The notes beneath the pieces are model-generated. The model searched no databases, was not told where the DNA came from, and saw nothing but the letters and a program-made list of their open reading frames with translations. The translations under genes and the position numbers were made by a program. Positions 1 through 9,366 of a DNA stretch of 64,000 bases are shown here, piece after piece; position 1 is the first letter of the stretch; the number at the start of each line of letters is the position of its first letter. The stretch comes from Pelagibacterium halotolerans B2 (GTDB lineage Bacteria > Pseudomonadota > Alphaproteobacteria > Rhizobiales > Devosiaceae). Where the stretch lies: the NCBI RefSeq assembly GCF_000230555.1, contig NC_016078.1:2108001-2172000 (forward strand), in the 5' to 3' direction.

Positions 1-582
1 ACTGTCGAACCCTTCGGCCAACGCCCTCACGCTCCGGTTCGAAGCCACCGCCGCGTTGACGATTCGGGCCCCATCCAGATGCGTGGCCAGCCCGTGCCGG
101 CGCGCCAGCGCCACTGCATCGCCCACATAACTCTGCGGCAGAACCTTGCCGCCGATGGTATTTTCCAGGGCCAGAAGCCGGGAGCGGGCGAAATGGATAT
201 CATCGAGCTTGACCGCCGCCGCGATCTTGTCGAGCGGCAGCGAGCCGTCGGGCGCATTCTCGATCGGCTGCGGCTGGATCGACCCCAGAACCGCGGCCCC
301 GCCAGCCTCGTATTTATAGGCGTGGGCGTCCTGGCCGGCGATGAACTCGTCGCCCCGCCCGCAATGGCTCATCAATGCGATCAGGTTCGATTGCGTCCCC
401 GAGGGCACGAAGATGCCCATCGCCTTTCCGGTCAATTCCGCGACCCGGGCTTCGAGTGCGGCCACGGTTTCGTCTTCGCCGTAAACATCGTCTCCCACCG
501 GCGCCTCGGCCATTGCGGCGCGCATGCCCGCATCGGGCCGCGTCACTGTGTCGGAGCGGAAATCATAGCGTCTGGTCGTCAT
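1..582 (-). CDS. ltaE: Low-specificity L-threonine aldolase, 3' end cut by window edge
   Basis: PLP enzyme of the aspartate aminotransferase fold that cleaves L-threonine or L-allo-threonine to glycine and acetaldehyde in the cytosol. The first 194 residues are readable on the minus strand, beginning MTTRRYDFRSDTVTRPD, the typical N-terminus of the family. Further on are VGDDVYGEDETV, a PSGTQSNLIAL stretch that packs on the cofactor, and THLDGARIVNA, which carries the Asp that contacts the PLP pyridine nitrogen. The PLP-binding Lys lies beyond the window, so catalysis cannot be checked. The start is the ATG whose complement is at 580-582. The family assignment is firm; substrate stereospecificity cannot be told from this part. 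Confidence 0.93.
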   Translation of the reverse strand, partial: MTTRRYDFRSDTVTRPDAGMRAAMAEAPVGDDVYGEDETVAALEARVAELTGKAMGIFVPSGTQSNLIALMSHCGRGDEFIAGQDAHAYKYEAGGAAVLGSIQPQPIENAPDGSLPLDKIAAAVKLDDIHFARSRLLALENTIGGKVLPQSYVGDAVALARRHGLATHLDGARIVNAAVASNRSVRALAEGFDS

Positions 583-1087
583 GGTCTTGCCTTGGAGCCC
601 GTCGAATGCGTGTCGCCGATGCTTAGCGCGTCCCCGCCACCGCGCCAACTGCCTTTGCACCGCCGCTATAGCCGCCCCTTTGCCGGCGATATACTTGGCG
701 TGGCGCCCTCTGCTCTAGAGCAAAGGTATGCAATACTGACATGTCAGAGGTGCAGACCGAGGCTTGCCAGCCCAACTACAGTGTTACGGCCATCGAAAAT
801 TTTTTGGCGCCGCCGATTTTGACAAGTACTTGAATATTTCGGCCATTTCTTCTAAAAAAACTGGATCGAAATTGCGGCCGACCGATCTAGCCGTGCGTCT
901 ATAACGCCTGCTGACGTCCTGAACCAAGACTTCGATATACCCCGGGGGCGGCAACCCCCCACCAAAGTGCGGTCAGAAAAAGTTTCAGACTTTTTCATCT
1001 CGACCGCGCGGCAAAACAAGGACTTGGAGCGCCGGTCCAGTCGGGCCGGATCGAGTTCCAGACAGCACGACGTGAAAGGACAACGCC
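583..1087. other. Intergenic region with probable promoter and long leader of the cold-shock gene
   Basis: About 500 bases without a credible gene. It must hold the promoters of the leftward threonine aldolase and the rightward cold-shock gene. A TTGACA hexamer lies at 819-824 inside an AT-rich stretch (about 780-860). If used, it would give the cold-shock mRNA a leader of more than 200 nt, as is common for csp genes. No convincing -10 element could be fixed. A GC-rich hairpin (around 943-957) and a degenerate mosaic repeat (976-1030) lie in the leader. Confidence 0.4.
976..1030 (+). repeat. Degenerate copy of the nested-hairpin intergenic repeat
   Basis: Arms GAAAAAGT (976-983) and ACTTTTTC (989-996) form an 8-bp hairpin. 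They are followed by GCGCGGCAAAACAAGGACTT and GGAGC, which match the tail of the better preserved copy at 13494 (GCGCGACAAAACAAGGGCTT). It therefore looks like a decayed member of that family, sitting in the leader of the cold-shock gene. Confidence 0.55.
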
Positions 1088-1300
1088 ATGGCAACCGGCA
1101 CTGTCAAATGGTTCAACACCCAGAAGGGCTATGGTTTCATCCAGCCCGACGAGGGTGGAGCGGACGTTTTCGTCCACATCTCCGCAGTTCAGAATTCGGG
1201 CATGACCGGTCTGGATGAAGGCCAGAAGATCTCCTACGAAATCGTCAAGGACAAGCGCACCGGCAAATCGGCCGCCGGCAACCTTGCCGCTGCCGACTAG
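1088..1300 (+). CDS. cspA: Cold-shock protein, CspA family
   Basis: A 70-residue single OB-fold protein that binds single-stranded nucleic acid and acts as an RNA chaperone. RNP1 is visible at residues 13-18 (KGYGFI) and RNP2 at 27-31 (VFVHI), after the usual GTVKWFN start. Length is normal for the family. A GAAAGGA Shine-Dalgarno sequence lies 8-14 bases before the ATG. The gene stands alone between a long leader and greA; the long leader fits the thermoregulated leaders known for csp mRNAs, but that is inference. Rhizobial genomes carry several csp paralogues, so which one this is cannot be told. Confidence 0.95.
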   Translation: MATGTVKWFNTQKGYGFIQPDEGGADVFVHISAVQNSGMTGLDEGQKISYEIVKDKRTGKSAAGNLAAAD

Positions 1301-1625
1301 ATCGGCTTCCGCCAGATGAGCTCAGCCCGGCTCATTGGCCGGGCAACTGAAACAGGGCGCAGACCGAAGGGTTTGCGCTCTTTTCTTTGGGCAGCAGGAA
1401 CTCGAGGGACACTTGCAGCCGCCGCGCGAAGCCCCATATGTGCCGGTGCACCGTGGAGGCGCGGAAGAATGCCCACCGATTGGCCTTGACCATATGGGCC
1501 GGTAGGGGCAACCTTCCGCAGGTAAGTTTCCCGAAAGCGTAGATCGATCCCGCCGACGTGAAGTCAGCGAGGATAACGATATGCGCTTCAACGTATTTTG
1601 TAATTGATAGGAGGGATTGGCCAAA
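1301..1625. other. Intergenic region between the cold-shock gene and greA
   Basis: No gene is supported here. A GCCCGG/CCGGGC hairpin around 1327-1346 without a clear T-run may end the cold-shock transcript. An inverted pair CCCATATG ... CATATGGG spans about 1433-1498. The greA promoter should lie in the AT-richer last 60 bases but no clear hexamers could be assigned. Confidence 0.4.
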
Positions 1626-2099
1626 ATGGACAAGGTCCCCATGACAGTGGCGGGACACGCCGCACTACAGGCTGAACTCGAACGCCGCGCCGGCGTCGAA
1701 CGCCGCGCGATCATTGAAGCGATTTCCGAAGCGCGCGCCCACGGCGACCTCTCCGAAAACGCGGAATATCATGCGGCCAAGGAACAGCAGAGCCACAATG
1801 AGGGTCGGATCATGGAGATTGAATCCATGCTGGCCATGGCTGAAATAGTCGACGTCTCCAAGCTTTCGGGCTCGACCGTCAAGTTCGGCGCGACCGTGAC
1901 AATGGTCGACGAGGACACGGACGAGGAAAAGACCTACCAGATCGTGGGCGATGCCGAGGCCGACGCCTCGGCCGGCCGCATCTCGATTTCCTCCCCGATT
2001 GCCCGTGCGCTGATCGGCAAGTCGGTCGGCGATTCGATTGAGGTGACCGCGCCGGGGGGCGCCCGCGGCTACGAAATTCTCAAGATCGCCTTCATTTGA
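1626..2099 (+). CDS. greA: Transcription elongation factor GreA
   Basis: Secondary-channel factor that rescues backtracked RNA polymerase by stimulating transcript cleavage. The 157-residue protein has the N-terminal coiled coil with the tip [10 protein letters not shown], whose acidic residues D41 and E44 are those that reach the active site in the family, and the C-terminal FKBP-like domain ending YEILKI. Start choice: a TTG at 1617 is in frame but lies one base after the GGAGGG ribosome site (1610-1615), whereas ATG 1626 has normal spacing. It precedes trxB with about 155 bases between, so co-transcription is uncertain. Confidence 0.96.
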   Translation: MDKVPMTVAGHAALQAELERRAGVERRAIIEAISEARAHGDLSENAEYHAAKEQQSHNEGRIMEIESMLAMAEIVDVSKLSGSTVKFGATVTMVDEDTDEEKTYQIVGDAEADASAGRISISSPIARALIGKSVGDSIEVTAPGGARGYEILKIAFI

Positions 2100-2106
2100 C
2101 CCGGTC

Positions 2107-2132
2107 GGGCGGGCTTTTTCGCAAGCCCGCCC
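2107..2132 (+). terminator. Strong GC-rich hairpin after greA
   Basis: Perfect 10-bp stem GGGCGGGCTT (2107-2116) and AAGCCCGCCC (2123-2132) with a 6-base loop, eight bases after the greA stop codon. No T-run follows, so it may protect the mRNA 3' end or act as a weak terminator. Confidence 0.5.
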
Positions 2133-2254
2133 ACCCCTTGATGCAATTTCGCCTCAGCATACCGGGTTTTCCCCTGACAAGTGGCACGCGTGCTTGTAAC
2201 CGCCGGGCACCGTGCCATATTTGTTTCTGAACGCAATTGATCGGCACGACCACC

Positions 2255-3205
<951 letters not shown>

Positions 3206-3279
3206 AACGGCCGGCAGACCACGACTGACCGCCGTTCACGGATCCCCCGCGAACGGTGCTACAAAGAGGGGACATGGGG

Positions 3280-4173
3280 ATGCTCGACTGGGACAAGCTG
3301 CGCATATTCCATGTCGCTGCCGAATCGGGAAGCTTCACCCATTCGGCCGAAAAGCTCGGCATGTCCCAGTCCGCCGTTTCCCGGCAGATTTCCGCGCTTG
3401 AGGAGGATCTTGGCCTCAAGCTCTTCATTCGCCATGCCCGCGGCCTCGTCCTCACCGAAGTGGGCGAACAGCTTTTCCGCACCGCACACCGCATGGCTTG
3501 GGAGCTTCAGTCGGTTCAGGCCCAGATGACCGAAAGCCAGGACGTCCCCACAGGGCCTCTCCTGGTCACCACGACAGTGGGCTTCGGCTCGACATGGCTC
3601 ACCAAGCGTATTCATGAATTCGTGACGCTCTATCCCACCATCCAGCTTGAAATCAAACTCAACGATGCCGAACTCGACCTGGCCATGCGCGAGGCCGACG
3701 TGGCCATCCGCCTGCACCGCCCCAATCAGTCGGAAATGATCCAGCGCAAGCTGTTCACCGTCCACTTCCACATCTATGCCTCCGAAAGCTATCTCGCCGA
3801 GAACGGCGCGCCGAAATCGATCGAAGACCTCGATGCACACAAGATCATTACCTTCGGCGAACCCTCCCCTTCCTATCTGGGCGATGTGAACTTCCTTGAA
3901 CGAATCGGGCGCCCCGACAATTCGCCCCGGCGGACCACCCTCAAGGTCAATGCCATCTACGGCATGATGCAAGCATGCCGCCAGGGAATCGGCATTGCCA
4001 TGCTTCCCGACTACATCACCGAGGAAGAGCCGAGCCTGAAACGGGTCCTCACCGATATCGATCTTCCCGAGTTCGAGACCTATTTCGTCTATCCGCCGGC
4101 CCTGAAGAGCTCCAAGCGAGTCGGTGTTTTTCGCGATTTTCTCGTCGAGAAGGCCCGCGACTGGCAATATTGA
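3280..4173 (+). CDS. lsrB: LysR-type regulator of the LsrB/VtlR group
   Basis: DNA-binding regulator of 297 residues with an N-terminal winged helix-turn-helix (LDWDKLRIFHVAAESGSF, then MSQSAVSRQISALEEDLG) and a C-terminal periplasmic-binding-like effector domain. The phrase WDKLRIFHVAAE, the FGEPSPSYLGDVNFLE segment and the location after trxB match LsrB of Sinorhizobium and VtlR of Brucella and Agrobacterium, which control oxidative-stress and envelope functions, small RNAs and small DUF1127 proteins. ATG 3280 has GAGGGG eight bases upstream; ATG 3274 is too close to it. Directly downstream lie three CCTCC-loop small RNAs, each preceded by a T-N11-A LysR box, so these may be its targets (inference). 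Confidence 0.88.
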   Translation: MLDWDKLRIFHVAAESGSFTHSAEKLGMSQSAVSRQISALEEDLGLKLFIRHARGLVLTEVGEQLFRTAHRMAWELQSVQAQMTESQDVPTGPLLVTTTVGFGSTWLTKRIHEFVTLYPTIQLEIKLNDAELDLAMREADVAIRLHRPNQSEMIQRKLFTVHFHIYASESYLAENGAPKSIEDLDAHKIITFGEPSPSYLGDVNFLERIGRPDNSPRRTTLKVNAIYGMMQACRQGIGIAMLPDYITEEEPSLKRVLTDIDLPEFETYFVYPPALKSSKRVGVFRDFLVEKARDWQY

Positions 4174-4342
4174 CCGCCATCCGGGCATCTCGATATTTCT
4201 TCAAGCCATTCCAAACGCGGTGGATCGAGCTTCAAGCGCTCGCCCAGCATATTTTTTGTGGTCCGACGCCAGAGCCCTGCATACAAAATAATGTAACGAA
4301 AACAGGCACCTTGCCTTCGAAATAGGCAAAGCCATGCATCCA

Positions 4343-4357
4343 ATGCATGGCTGGCAT
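4343..4357 (+). promoter_or_regulatory. Putative LysR (LsrB/VtlR) box 1
   Basis: ATGCATGGCTGGCAT fits the LysR T-N11-A rule (T4344, A4356) and has ATGC/GCAT half-sites. It overlaps a perfect 8-bp inverted repeat GCCATGCA/TGCATGGC (from 4331). A TTAACG -35-like hexamer begins six bases after A4356 and TCTAAT follows with 17-bp spacing. Related boxes sit in front of the next two small RNAs. Confidence 0.55.
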
Positions 4358-4396
4358 AACCTTAACGGGGTTGTCGCGCTGCCGTCTAATCTCTAC

Positions 4397-4516
4397 CTAC
4401 CAGCCAGACATTGCGCGTCTTTCCTCCTCCCTTTGGGCGCGTTTGATGTTCCCTCCTAACGAGAAGCTTGCTTCTCGTCCTGGCCCCGCTCTCCCCTCGA
4501 GCGGGGCTTCTTTTTT
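4397..4516 (+). ncRNA. CCTCC-loop small RNA 1 (cuckoo/alpha-r14-like)
   Basis: Predicted RNA of about 120 nt, start placed by the TTAACG-17-TCTAAT promoter. Its first hairpin (CGCG arms around 4413 and 4437) displays TCCTCCTCCC in the loop; a CCCTCCT segment, a GAGAAG/CTTCTC hairpin and the terminator follow. Loops with CUCCUCCC, complementary to Shine-Dalgarno sequences, define the cuckoo/alpha-r14 and CcsR small RNAs of Alphaproteobacteria, which are stress-related. Ends are estimates. A reading frame through here (from 4347) has no ribosome site and a composition set by the CCTCC runs, so it is not called. Confidence 0.7.
4483..4516 (+). terminator. Intrinsic terminator of small RNA 1
   Basis: Perfect 9-bp stem GCCCCGCTC (4483-4491) / GAGCGGGGC (4499-4507), loop TCCCCTC, followed by TTCTTTTTT. 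Confidence 0.9.
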
Positions 4517-4573
4517 GCCCAAACGCCTGTCTGCTCACGCTTTGTGCAGCCGTTTTTCCAGGGCTTGCACAAA

Positions 4574-4588
4574 ATGCATGGCTGCCAT
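4574..4588 (+). promoter_or_regulatory. Putative LysR (LsrB/VtlR) box 2
   Basis: ATGCATGGCTGCCAT, one base different from box 1, again T-N11-A (T4575, A4587). A TTAGAC hexamer starts six bases after it and TAGAAT (4617-4622) lies 18 bp further. A 7-bp inverted repeat ACGACTT/AAGTCGT (4597-4613) lies in the spacer. Confidence 0.55.
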
Positions 4589-4628
4589 GTCATTAGACGA
4601 CTTTTCAAGTCGTGATTAGAATGGCATA

Positions 4629-4824
4629 TACGAACCGTCACTGACGCGGCGCGCTTTTCCTCCTCCTCCCAAAGCCCCCTGTGTCGTGACGACAAGAGCG
4701 GGATGGGTTCCTCCTCCTCCCTCCCTGAACGCTCCTAAGGCCGTAATTCGAATCCTCCTCCCTCGAATGCGGCCGACAGTTCAGAGGCCCTACCGATCCT
4801 CCTCGGTGGGGCCTCTTTCGTTTT
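4629..4824 (+). ncRNA. CCTCC-loop small RNA 2 (cuckoo/alpha-r14-like)
   Basis: Predicted RNA of about 195 nt with four displayed anti-Shine-Dalgarno loops: GCTTT/AAAGC around TCCTCCTCCTCCC (about 4653-4674); a GAGCG..GGTTC/GAAC..GCTC helix around CTCCTCCTCCCTCCC; ATTCGA/TCGAAT around ATCCTCCTCCC (4746-4767); and the terminator, whose loop is TCCTCC. Every loop keeps the motif while the stems differ, the hallmark of the family. Known relatives bind ribosome sites or sequester regulators under stress; the targets here are unknown. The TTCGAATCC inside it resembles a tRNA T-arm but no tRNA can be folded. Confidence 0.75.
4783..4824 (+). terminator. Intrinsic terminator of small RNA 2
   Basis: Stem AGAGGCCC-T-ACCGA / TCGGT-G-GGGCCTCT with TCCTCC as loop, followed by TTCGTTTT. 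The terminator hairpin itself presents the anti-Shine-Dalgarno motif. Confidence 0.88.
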
Positions 4825-4874
4825 GCCCAGTCAACCATCTGCCTAAATTTTAGCCAGACTCAGAAGCCTGCCTA

Positions 4875-4889
4875 TTGCATAGCTGGTAT
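4875..4889 (+). promoter_or_regulatory. Putative LysR (LsrB/VtlR) box 3
   Basis: TTGCATAGCTGGTAT, T-N11-A (T4876, A4888), 12 of 15 bases as in box 1. The first CCTCC loop follows at about 70 bases, as for the other two boxes. TTGTTG (4902-4907) and GCATAT (4925-4930), 17 bp apart, may be the promoter. Confidence 0.5.
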
Positions 4890-4936
4890 GCGCTTTTGCT
4901 TGTTGTTGCGAGGGCCGGCGCGGCGCATATTCGTCT

Positions 4937-5131
4937 TGTCGATGAGCGACGCGCCCTCTCCTCCTCCCTGGGCCCCTCGCTTCCGGCACCCGAGTGAACG
5001 ATGTATCCTCCTCCCACATCCTTCGCTCAACCGACCTGGGCCGTCTCCTCCTCCCTCGGCAGGGTCGTAAACTGAGAGATTAGGGCTTTGCCCTCGATCA
5101 AGGCTCCGTCTTCGGACGGAGCCTCTTTTTT
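4937..5131 (+). ncRNA. CCTCC-loop small RNA 3 (cuckoo/alpha-r14-like)
   Basis: Predicted RNA of about 195 nt with three hairpins, each presenting CTCCTCCC: AGCGA..GCGCCC/GGGC..TCGCT (about 4945-4980), GAG..GATGT/ACATC..CTC (4993-5028) and CGACC..CCG/CGG..GGTCG (5032-5066), then a small GGGCTTTGCCC hairpin and a strong terminator. Third of the tandem set downstream of the LysR regulator. Start estimated from GCATAT at 4925-4930. Confidence 0.72.
5100..5131 (+). terminator. Intrinsic terminator of small RNA 3
   Basis: Perfect 10-bp stem AGGCTCCGTC/GACGGAGCCT with a TTCG loop, followed by CTTTTTTT. It abuts the 3' end of the convergent aminotransferase gene and may serve both directions. Confidence 0.9.
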
Positions 5132-5134
5132 TGT

Positions 5135-6346
<1,212 letters not shown>

Positions 6347-6506
6347 CTATGTGAATATGGCCAAACAGCTTCACTCTATATCCCGTGATGGCATGGCTTG
6401 CCATGCGGCTGGCGCCGTCAATCGCCAATATGTCGACTGTTGGCCGCTCTTGCGCGTTTATCCTTCACGAGGCAAGCTGAGCATCGGTGATGAGGAGATA
6501 GAGGCC

Positions 6507-6932
6507 ATGTTTGTTGAATCGATCCTGACCATCAAGGGAAGCGACGTCGTGACCGTTCGGTCCGACTCCACAATCGGGGATTTGATCGCCACGCTTGCCC
6601 GCCACAACATCGGTGCCGTCGTCGTCGTCGACAATGGCAAGGTTGAAGGCATCATTTCCGAGCGCGACATCGTCCGCCATCTTGCCGGCAGCGCCGAGGG
6701 CTTCCGCGCGAAGCCGGTATCCACCCTGATGACCCGCGCGCCCAAGACCTGCACCAAATCCGACACCGTCGATCAGGCAATGAACATCATGTCCCAGGGC
6801 CGGTTCCGTCACCTGCCCGTTGTCGAAAACGGCCAGTTGATCGGCATCATTTCCATTGGCGACGTGGTCAAGCGCAAGATCGAAGAGGCGGAACAGGAAG
6901 CCGGTGCCCTGCGCGAATATATAGCGAGCTGA
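6507..6932 (+). CDS. Two-CBS-domain protein
   Basis: Soluble protein of 141 residues made of a tandem pair of CBS domains (a Bateman module), which usually binds adenine nucleotides. The two repeats show GAVVVVDNGKVEGIISERDI and, in the second, RHLPVVENGQLIGIISIGDV. Start at ATG 6507 with GAGGAG ten bases upstream; the frame is open further 5' but without family similarity. Single-domain CBS proteins of this type are common in Rhizobiales and no specific partner is known. Divergent from the aminotransferase. Confidence 0.9.
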   Translation: MFVESILTIKGSDVVTVRSDSTIGDLIATLARHNIGAVVVVDNGKVEGIISERDIVRHLAGSAEGFRAKPVSTLMTRAPKTCTKSDTVDQAMNIMSQGRFRHLPVVENGQLIGIISIGDVVKRKIEEAEQEAGALREYIAS

Positions 6933-7007
6933 TCGCCGCGCTTGAGCGAAACGGGCGGACGGAGTACCAGTCGGCGACCGATCTGACTGCCGACCCCCGA
7001 GCCCTCC

Positions 7008-7931
7008 ATGCCCCGTCCGCTTGCGCTATCCTGCCTGCTCCTGGCCACCGCCATCTGGGGCTTTGCCTTCATTGCCCAGAAATCGGCGATGGATGCCATG
7101 GGGCCGCTCACCTTCACCGGCGCGCGGTTCCTGCTCGGCGGCCTGCTGATCCTGCCACTTGCCCTGCGTGAAAATGCCCGCCAGCCGCAAAGGCTGACCG
7201 GGCGGCAATGGGCGTTGATCGTCTTCATGAGCCTCAATTTCTTCGGCGGCGCGATCCTTCAGCAATATGGATTGCTGTTCACCACGGTGACCAATTCCGG
7301 TTTTCTCACCGGGCTTTACGTCCTGTTCGTACCGGTCATCCTGTTGTTCGTCTTCCGCCAGCCACCGCACAAAATCGTCTGGCTCGGCGTGCCGGTGGCC
7401 CTGATCGGGCTGTTCCTGCTCAACGGCGCCCGCCTCGACCGCCTCAACACCGGCGACGGGCTGGTCATCGGCAGCGCGGTCTTCTGGGCACTGCACGTCC
7501 TCTTGCTCGGCTATCTCGCCCGTGAGACGGCCCGGCCCATCTTCATCTCATCGATGAGTTTTCTGATCGCCGGCATGCTGGGCACCCTTGGCGCGTTCGC
7601 CTTCGAGACCCCCACGCTCCCGGCCCTGTCTGCCGGATGGGTCGAAATCCTTTACGCCGGTGCACTCTCGACTGCCGTCGGTTTCACCCTGCAGGCTGTA
7701 GGCCAGCAGCACGTCCCACCCGCCAACGCCGCCATCATCCTTTCGGCCGAAAGCCTGTTCGCGGCGCTGGGTGGCGCGGTCGTCCTGGGCGAACGACTCG
7801 AATTCATCGGCTATTTCGGCGTTGCGCTGATCTTTGCCGCAGTGCTGTTGGTCGAGCTGCTGCCCAATCTCAGAGCCCAACCCAAAATTCGGCGGCTGAG
7901 GGCTGGTGAGGGATTTTTGTTCAGGAATTGA
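7008..7931 (+). CDS. EamA/DMT-family transporter
   Basis: Inner-membrane protein of 307 residues with about ten hydrophobic segments in two EamA repeats, the first starting LLATAIWGFAFIAQKSAMD and the second near residue 155. Family members export amino acids or other metabolites; the substrate is unknown here. The conserved AxxWG..F of repeat 1 and the PVxLGxxxLxE-like end of repeat 2 (VVLGERLEFIGYFGVALI) are visible. The last 60 bases, including the stop codon, are part of a large inverted repeat reaching to 8038, so the C-terminal 20 residues may have been remodelled. Confidence 0.88.
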   Translation: MPRPLALSCLLLATAIWGFAFIAQKSAMDAMGPLTFTGARFLLGGLLILPLALRENARQPQRLTGRQWALIVFMSLNFFGGAILQQYGLLFTTVTNSGFLTGLYVLFVPVILLFVFRQPPHKIVWLGVPVALIGLFLLNGARLDRLNTGDGLVIGSAVFWALHVLLLGYLARETARPIFISSMSFLIAGMLGTLGAFAFETPTLPALSAGWVEILYAGALSTAVGFTLQAVGQQHVPPANAAIILSAESLFAALGGAVVLGERLEFIGYFGVALIFAAVLLVELLPNLRAQPKIRRLRAGEGFLFRN

Positions 7932-8038
7932 GAAAAATCAGGGGCAATATCAGCCATATTGGTTTCGATTTTTTCTCAATTCCTGGGCAAACGAGACCCA
8001 CCAGACCGACTCGTCCGAGTTTTGGGTTGGGCTCTCAG
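7869..8038. repeat. Large imperfect inverted repeat over a gene end
   Basis: Left arm from 7869 (CTCAGAGCCCAACCCAAAAT) and right arm ending at 8038 (reverse complement CTGAGAGCCCAACCCAAAAC) are about 70 bases each. The inner part is nearly perfect: CAGGAATTGAGAAAAATC (7922-7939) against 7967-7985, with an inner CAATAT/ATATTG hairpin. The stop codon of the transporter lies in the stem. It could work as a two-way terminator between convergent genes. Confidence 0.8.
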
Positions 8039-8049
8039 GCGAAGGCCCG

Positions 8050-8460
8050 TTACTGGACCCGCCTGAGCCTGATGTTCTCGCAGATCACGAACAGCGCGCA
8101 GGCCTCGAGCTGCATTGTGTCGTTGTTGCTCTGGGTCACAGTGCCGCCGATATTGAACCCCTCCAGCGTCACAGTTCCCTGCCACTGGTTGAGCCGGACG
8201 TGCCGCGCGTCCTTGAACATGTAGGTGTTGAGATATTTGGTATTGCGGGCGTCCTGCTTGTCTTCCTGGATCCAGATCAGTTCCGCGCACAGCCGGTCGC
8301 CATTCGCCCCGCAATAGGTGAATTCGTAGCGCGATTCCTTGTTGTCGGGCTCCCACAGGCCGATGGGATTGAATTGTTCCTGCGCCATCGAAGGCGCTGC
8401 CACCACGATCGCCACCGCGAGGGGGATCAGCTTCAGAAGGGAGCGAAAACAACGCACCAT
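8050..8460 (-). CDS. DUF2147 secreted protein
   Basis: Protein of 136 residues with an N-terminal signal peptide (LLKLIPLAVAIVVAAPSMAQ, cut after AQ) and a DUF2147 domain. The typical pattern is seen: GLWEPDNKESRYEF, CGANGDRLCAELIWI with its cysteine pair, then LNTYMFKD near the middle. It is probably periplasmic. The function of DUF2147 is not established; relatives bind small hydrophobic ligands or sit near envelope genes. Start: ATG with complement at 8458-8460, preceded by a GGAG; longer in-frame extension lacks a signal peptide at its front. Confidence 0.85.
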   Translation of the reverse strand: MVRCFRSLLKLIPLAVAIVVAAPSMAQEQFNPIGLWEPDNKESRYEFTYCGANGDRLCAELIWIQEDKQDARNTKYLNTYMFKDARHVRLNQWQGTVTLEGFNIGGTVTQSNNDTMQLEACALFVICENIRLRRVQ

Positions 8461-8770
8461 TGGGGATGAACTCCGCGAGGATTGAGATATGTCAACGTCT
8501 TTCCAGATGCACGGTGTCAACTGAACTGCAGATGAACCGCGATGTTGTCGCATGCCGTCATATCAGCGTCATGAGACAACAATAGGGTCGTCTCCGCAAC
8601 CGGCATACCCCGCCGGTCAGCCCGACGCCGATACCCCATTCGGCACCACCTTTCGGTCGCCCGCCCCGGCGACCGTTTTCTTTTCCTGTGGAAGAGAGTG
8701 CCGTCGGCTCCGCTATCGGCGCCGGGCCGGGTTACAAGCTTCCGTCGATCACAGTTTCCGGAACGGCCCC

Positions 8771-9364
8771 GTGGCCAAGCTCTATTTTTCCTATGCCGCG
8801 ATGAATGCGGGCAAATCCACCCTGCTTTTGCAGGCGGCCCACAACTATCGCGAACGCGGCATGCGGCCCCTCTTGTACACCTCCGCCCTCTATGTCGAGG
8901 ACGGCGTGGGGCTGATACGATCCCGGATCGGCATCGCCGAATCGGCCCTGCTTTACGCCGCCGATGACGACCTTTACCAGTCGGTCCGCGACCATGAGGA
9001 GGAATCCAAGGTCGATTGCGTCCTCGTCGATGAGGCCCAGTTCCTCACCCGCGACCAGGTCTGGCAACTGGCCCGCGTCGCCGATCGCCTGGGCATTCCC
9101 GTCATGTGCTACGGCCTGCGCACCGATTTCCAGGGCAAGCTGTTCCCCGGCTCGATGGAATTGCTCGCCACTGCCGACACCTTGCGCGAAATCCGCACCA
9201 TCTGCACATGCGGCGCCAAGGCGACAATGGTCGTGCGTCAGGATATGAATGGCCGTGTCTTGACCGATGGCGACCAGGTTTCCATCGAAAAATCGGTATA
9301 TCTTTCGCTTTGCCGCAAACACTGGGAAGAAGCTGTCGGCCGCTGGCCGGTGAAAGGACCTTGA
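8771..9364 (+). CDS. tdk: Thymidine kinase, type II
   Basis: Cytosolic enzyme of 197 residues that phosphorylates thymidine to dTMP in the salvage pathway. P-loop AAMNAGKST at residues 9-17; VDEAQF at 86-91, where E88 is the catalytic base; the CTCG pair and the later LCRKHW supply zinc ligands; QDMNG is the lasso loop. GTG 8771 is chosen because VAKLYFSYAAMNAGKS matches the family start; the open frame reaches back to 8552 with no similarity. The thioesterase gene begins two bases after its stop, so they are probably co-transcribed. Confidence 0.95.
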   Translation: MAKLYFSYAAMNAGKSTLLLQAAHNYRERGMRPLLYTSALYVEDGVGLIRSRIGIAESALLYAADDDLYQSVRDHEEESKVDCVLVDEAQFLTRDQVWQLARVADRLGIPVMCYGLRTDFQGKLFPGSMELLATADTLREIRTICTCGAKATMVVRQDMNGRVLTDGDQVSIEKSVYLSLCRKHWEEAVGRWPVKGP

Positions 9365-9366
9365 CC

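Noticed and set aside
4347..4619. 90-aa ORF over small RNA 1 (and a 60-aa ORF at 4888)
   Set aside because: No ribosome site, runs through a strong terminator, and composition is dictated by the CCTCC loops.
4741..4780. TTCGAATCC resembling a tRNA T-arm
   Set aside because: It is the ATTCGA/TCGAAT helix of a small RNA; no acceptor, D or anticodon arms can be built around it.
4389..5070. CCTCCTCCC motif recurring about eight times as a possible CRISPR array or repeat
   Set aside because: Spacing is irregular, the motif always falls in hairpin loops, and units end in intrinsic terminators. That fits cuckoo-type small RNAs, not a CRISPR.
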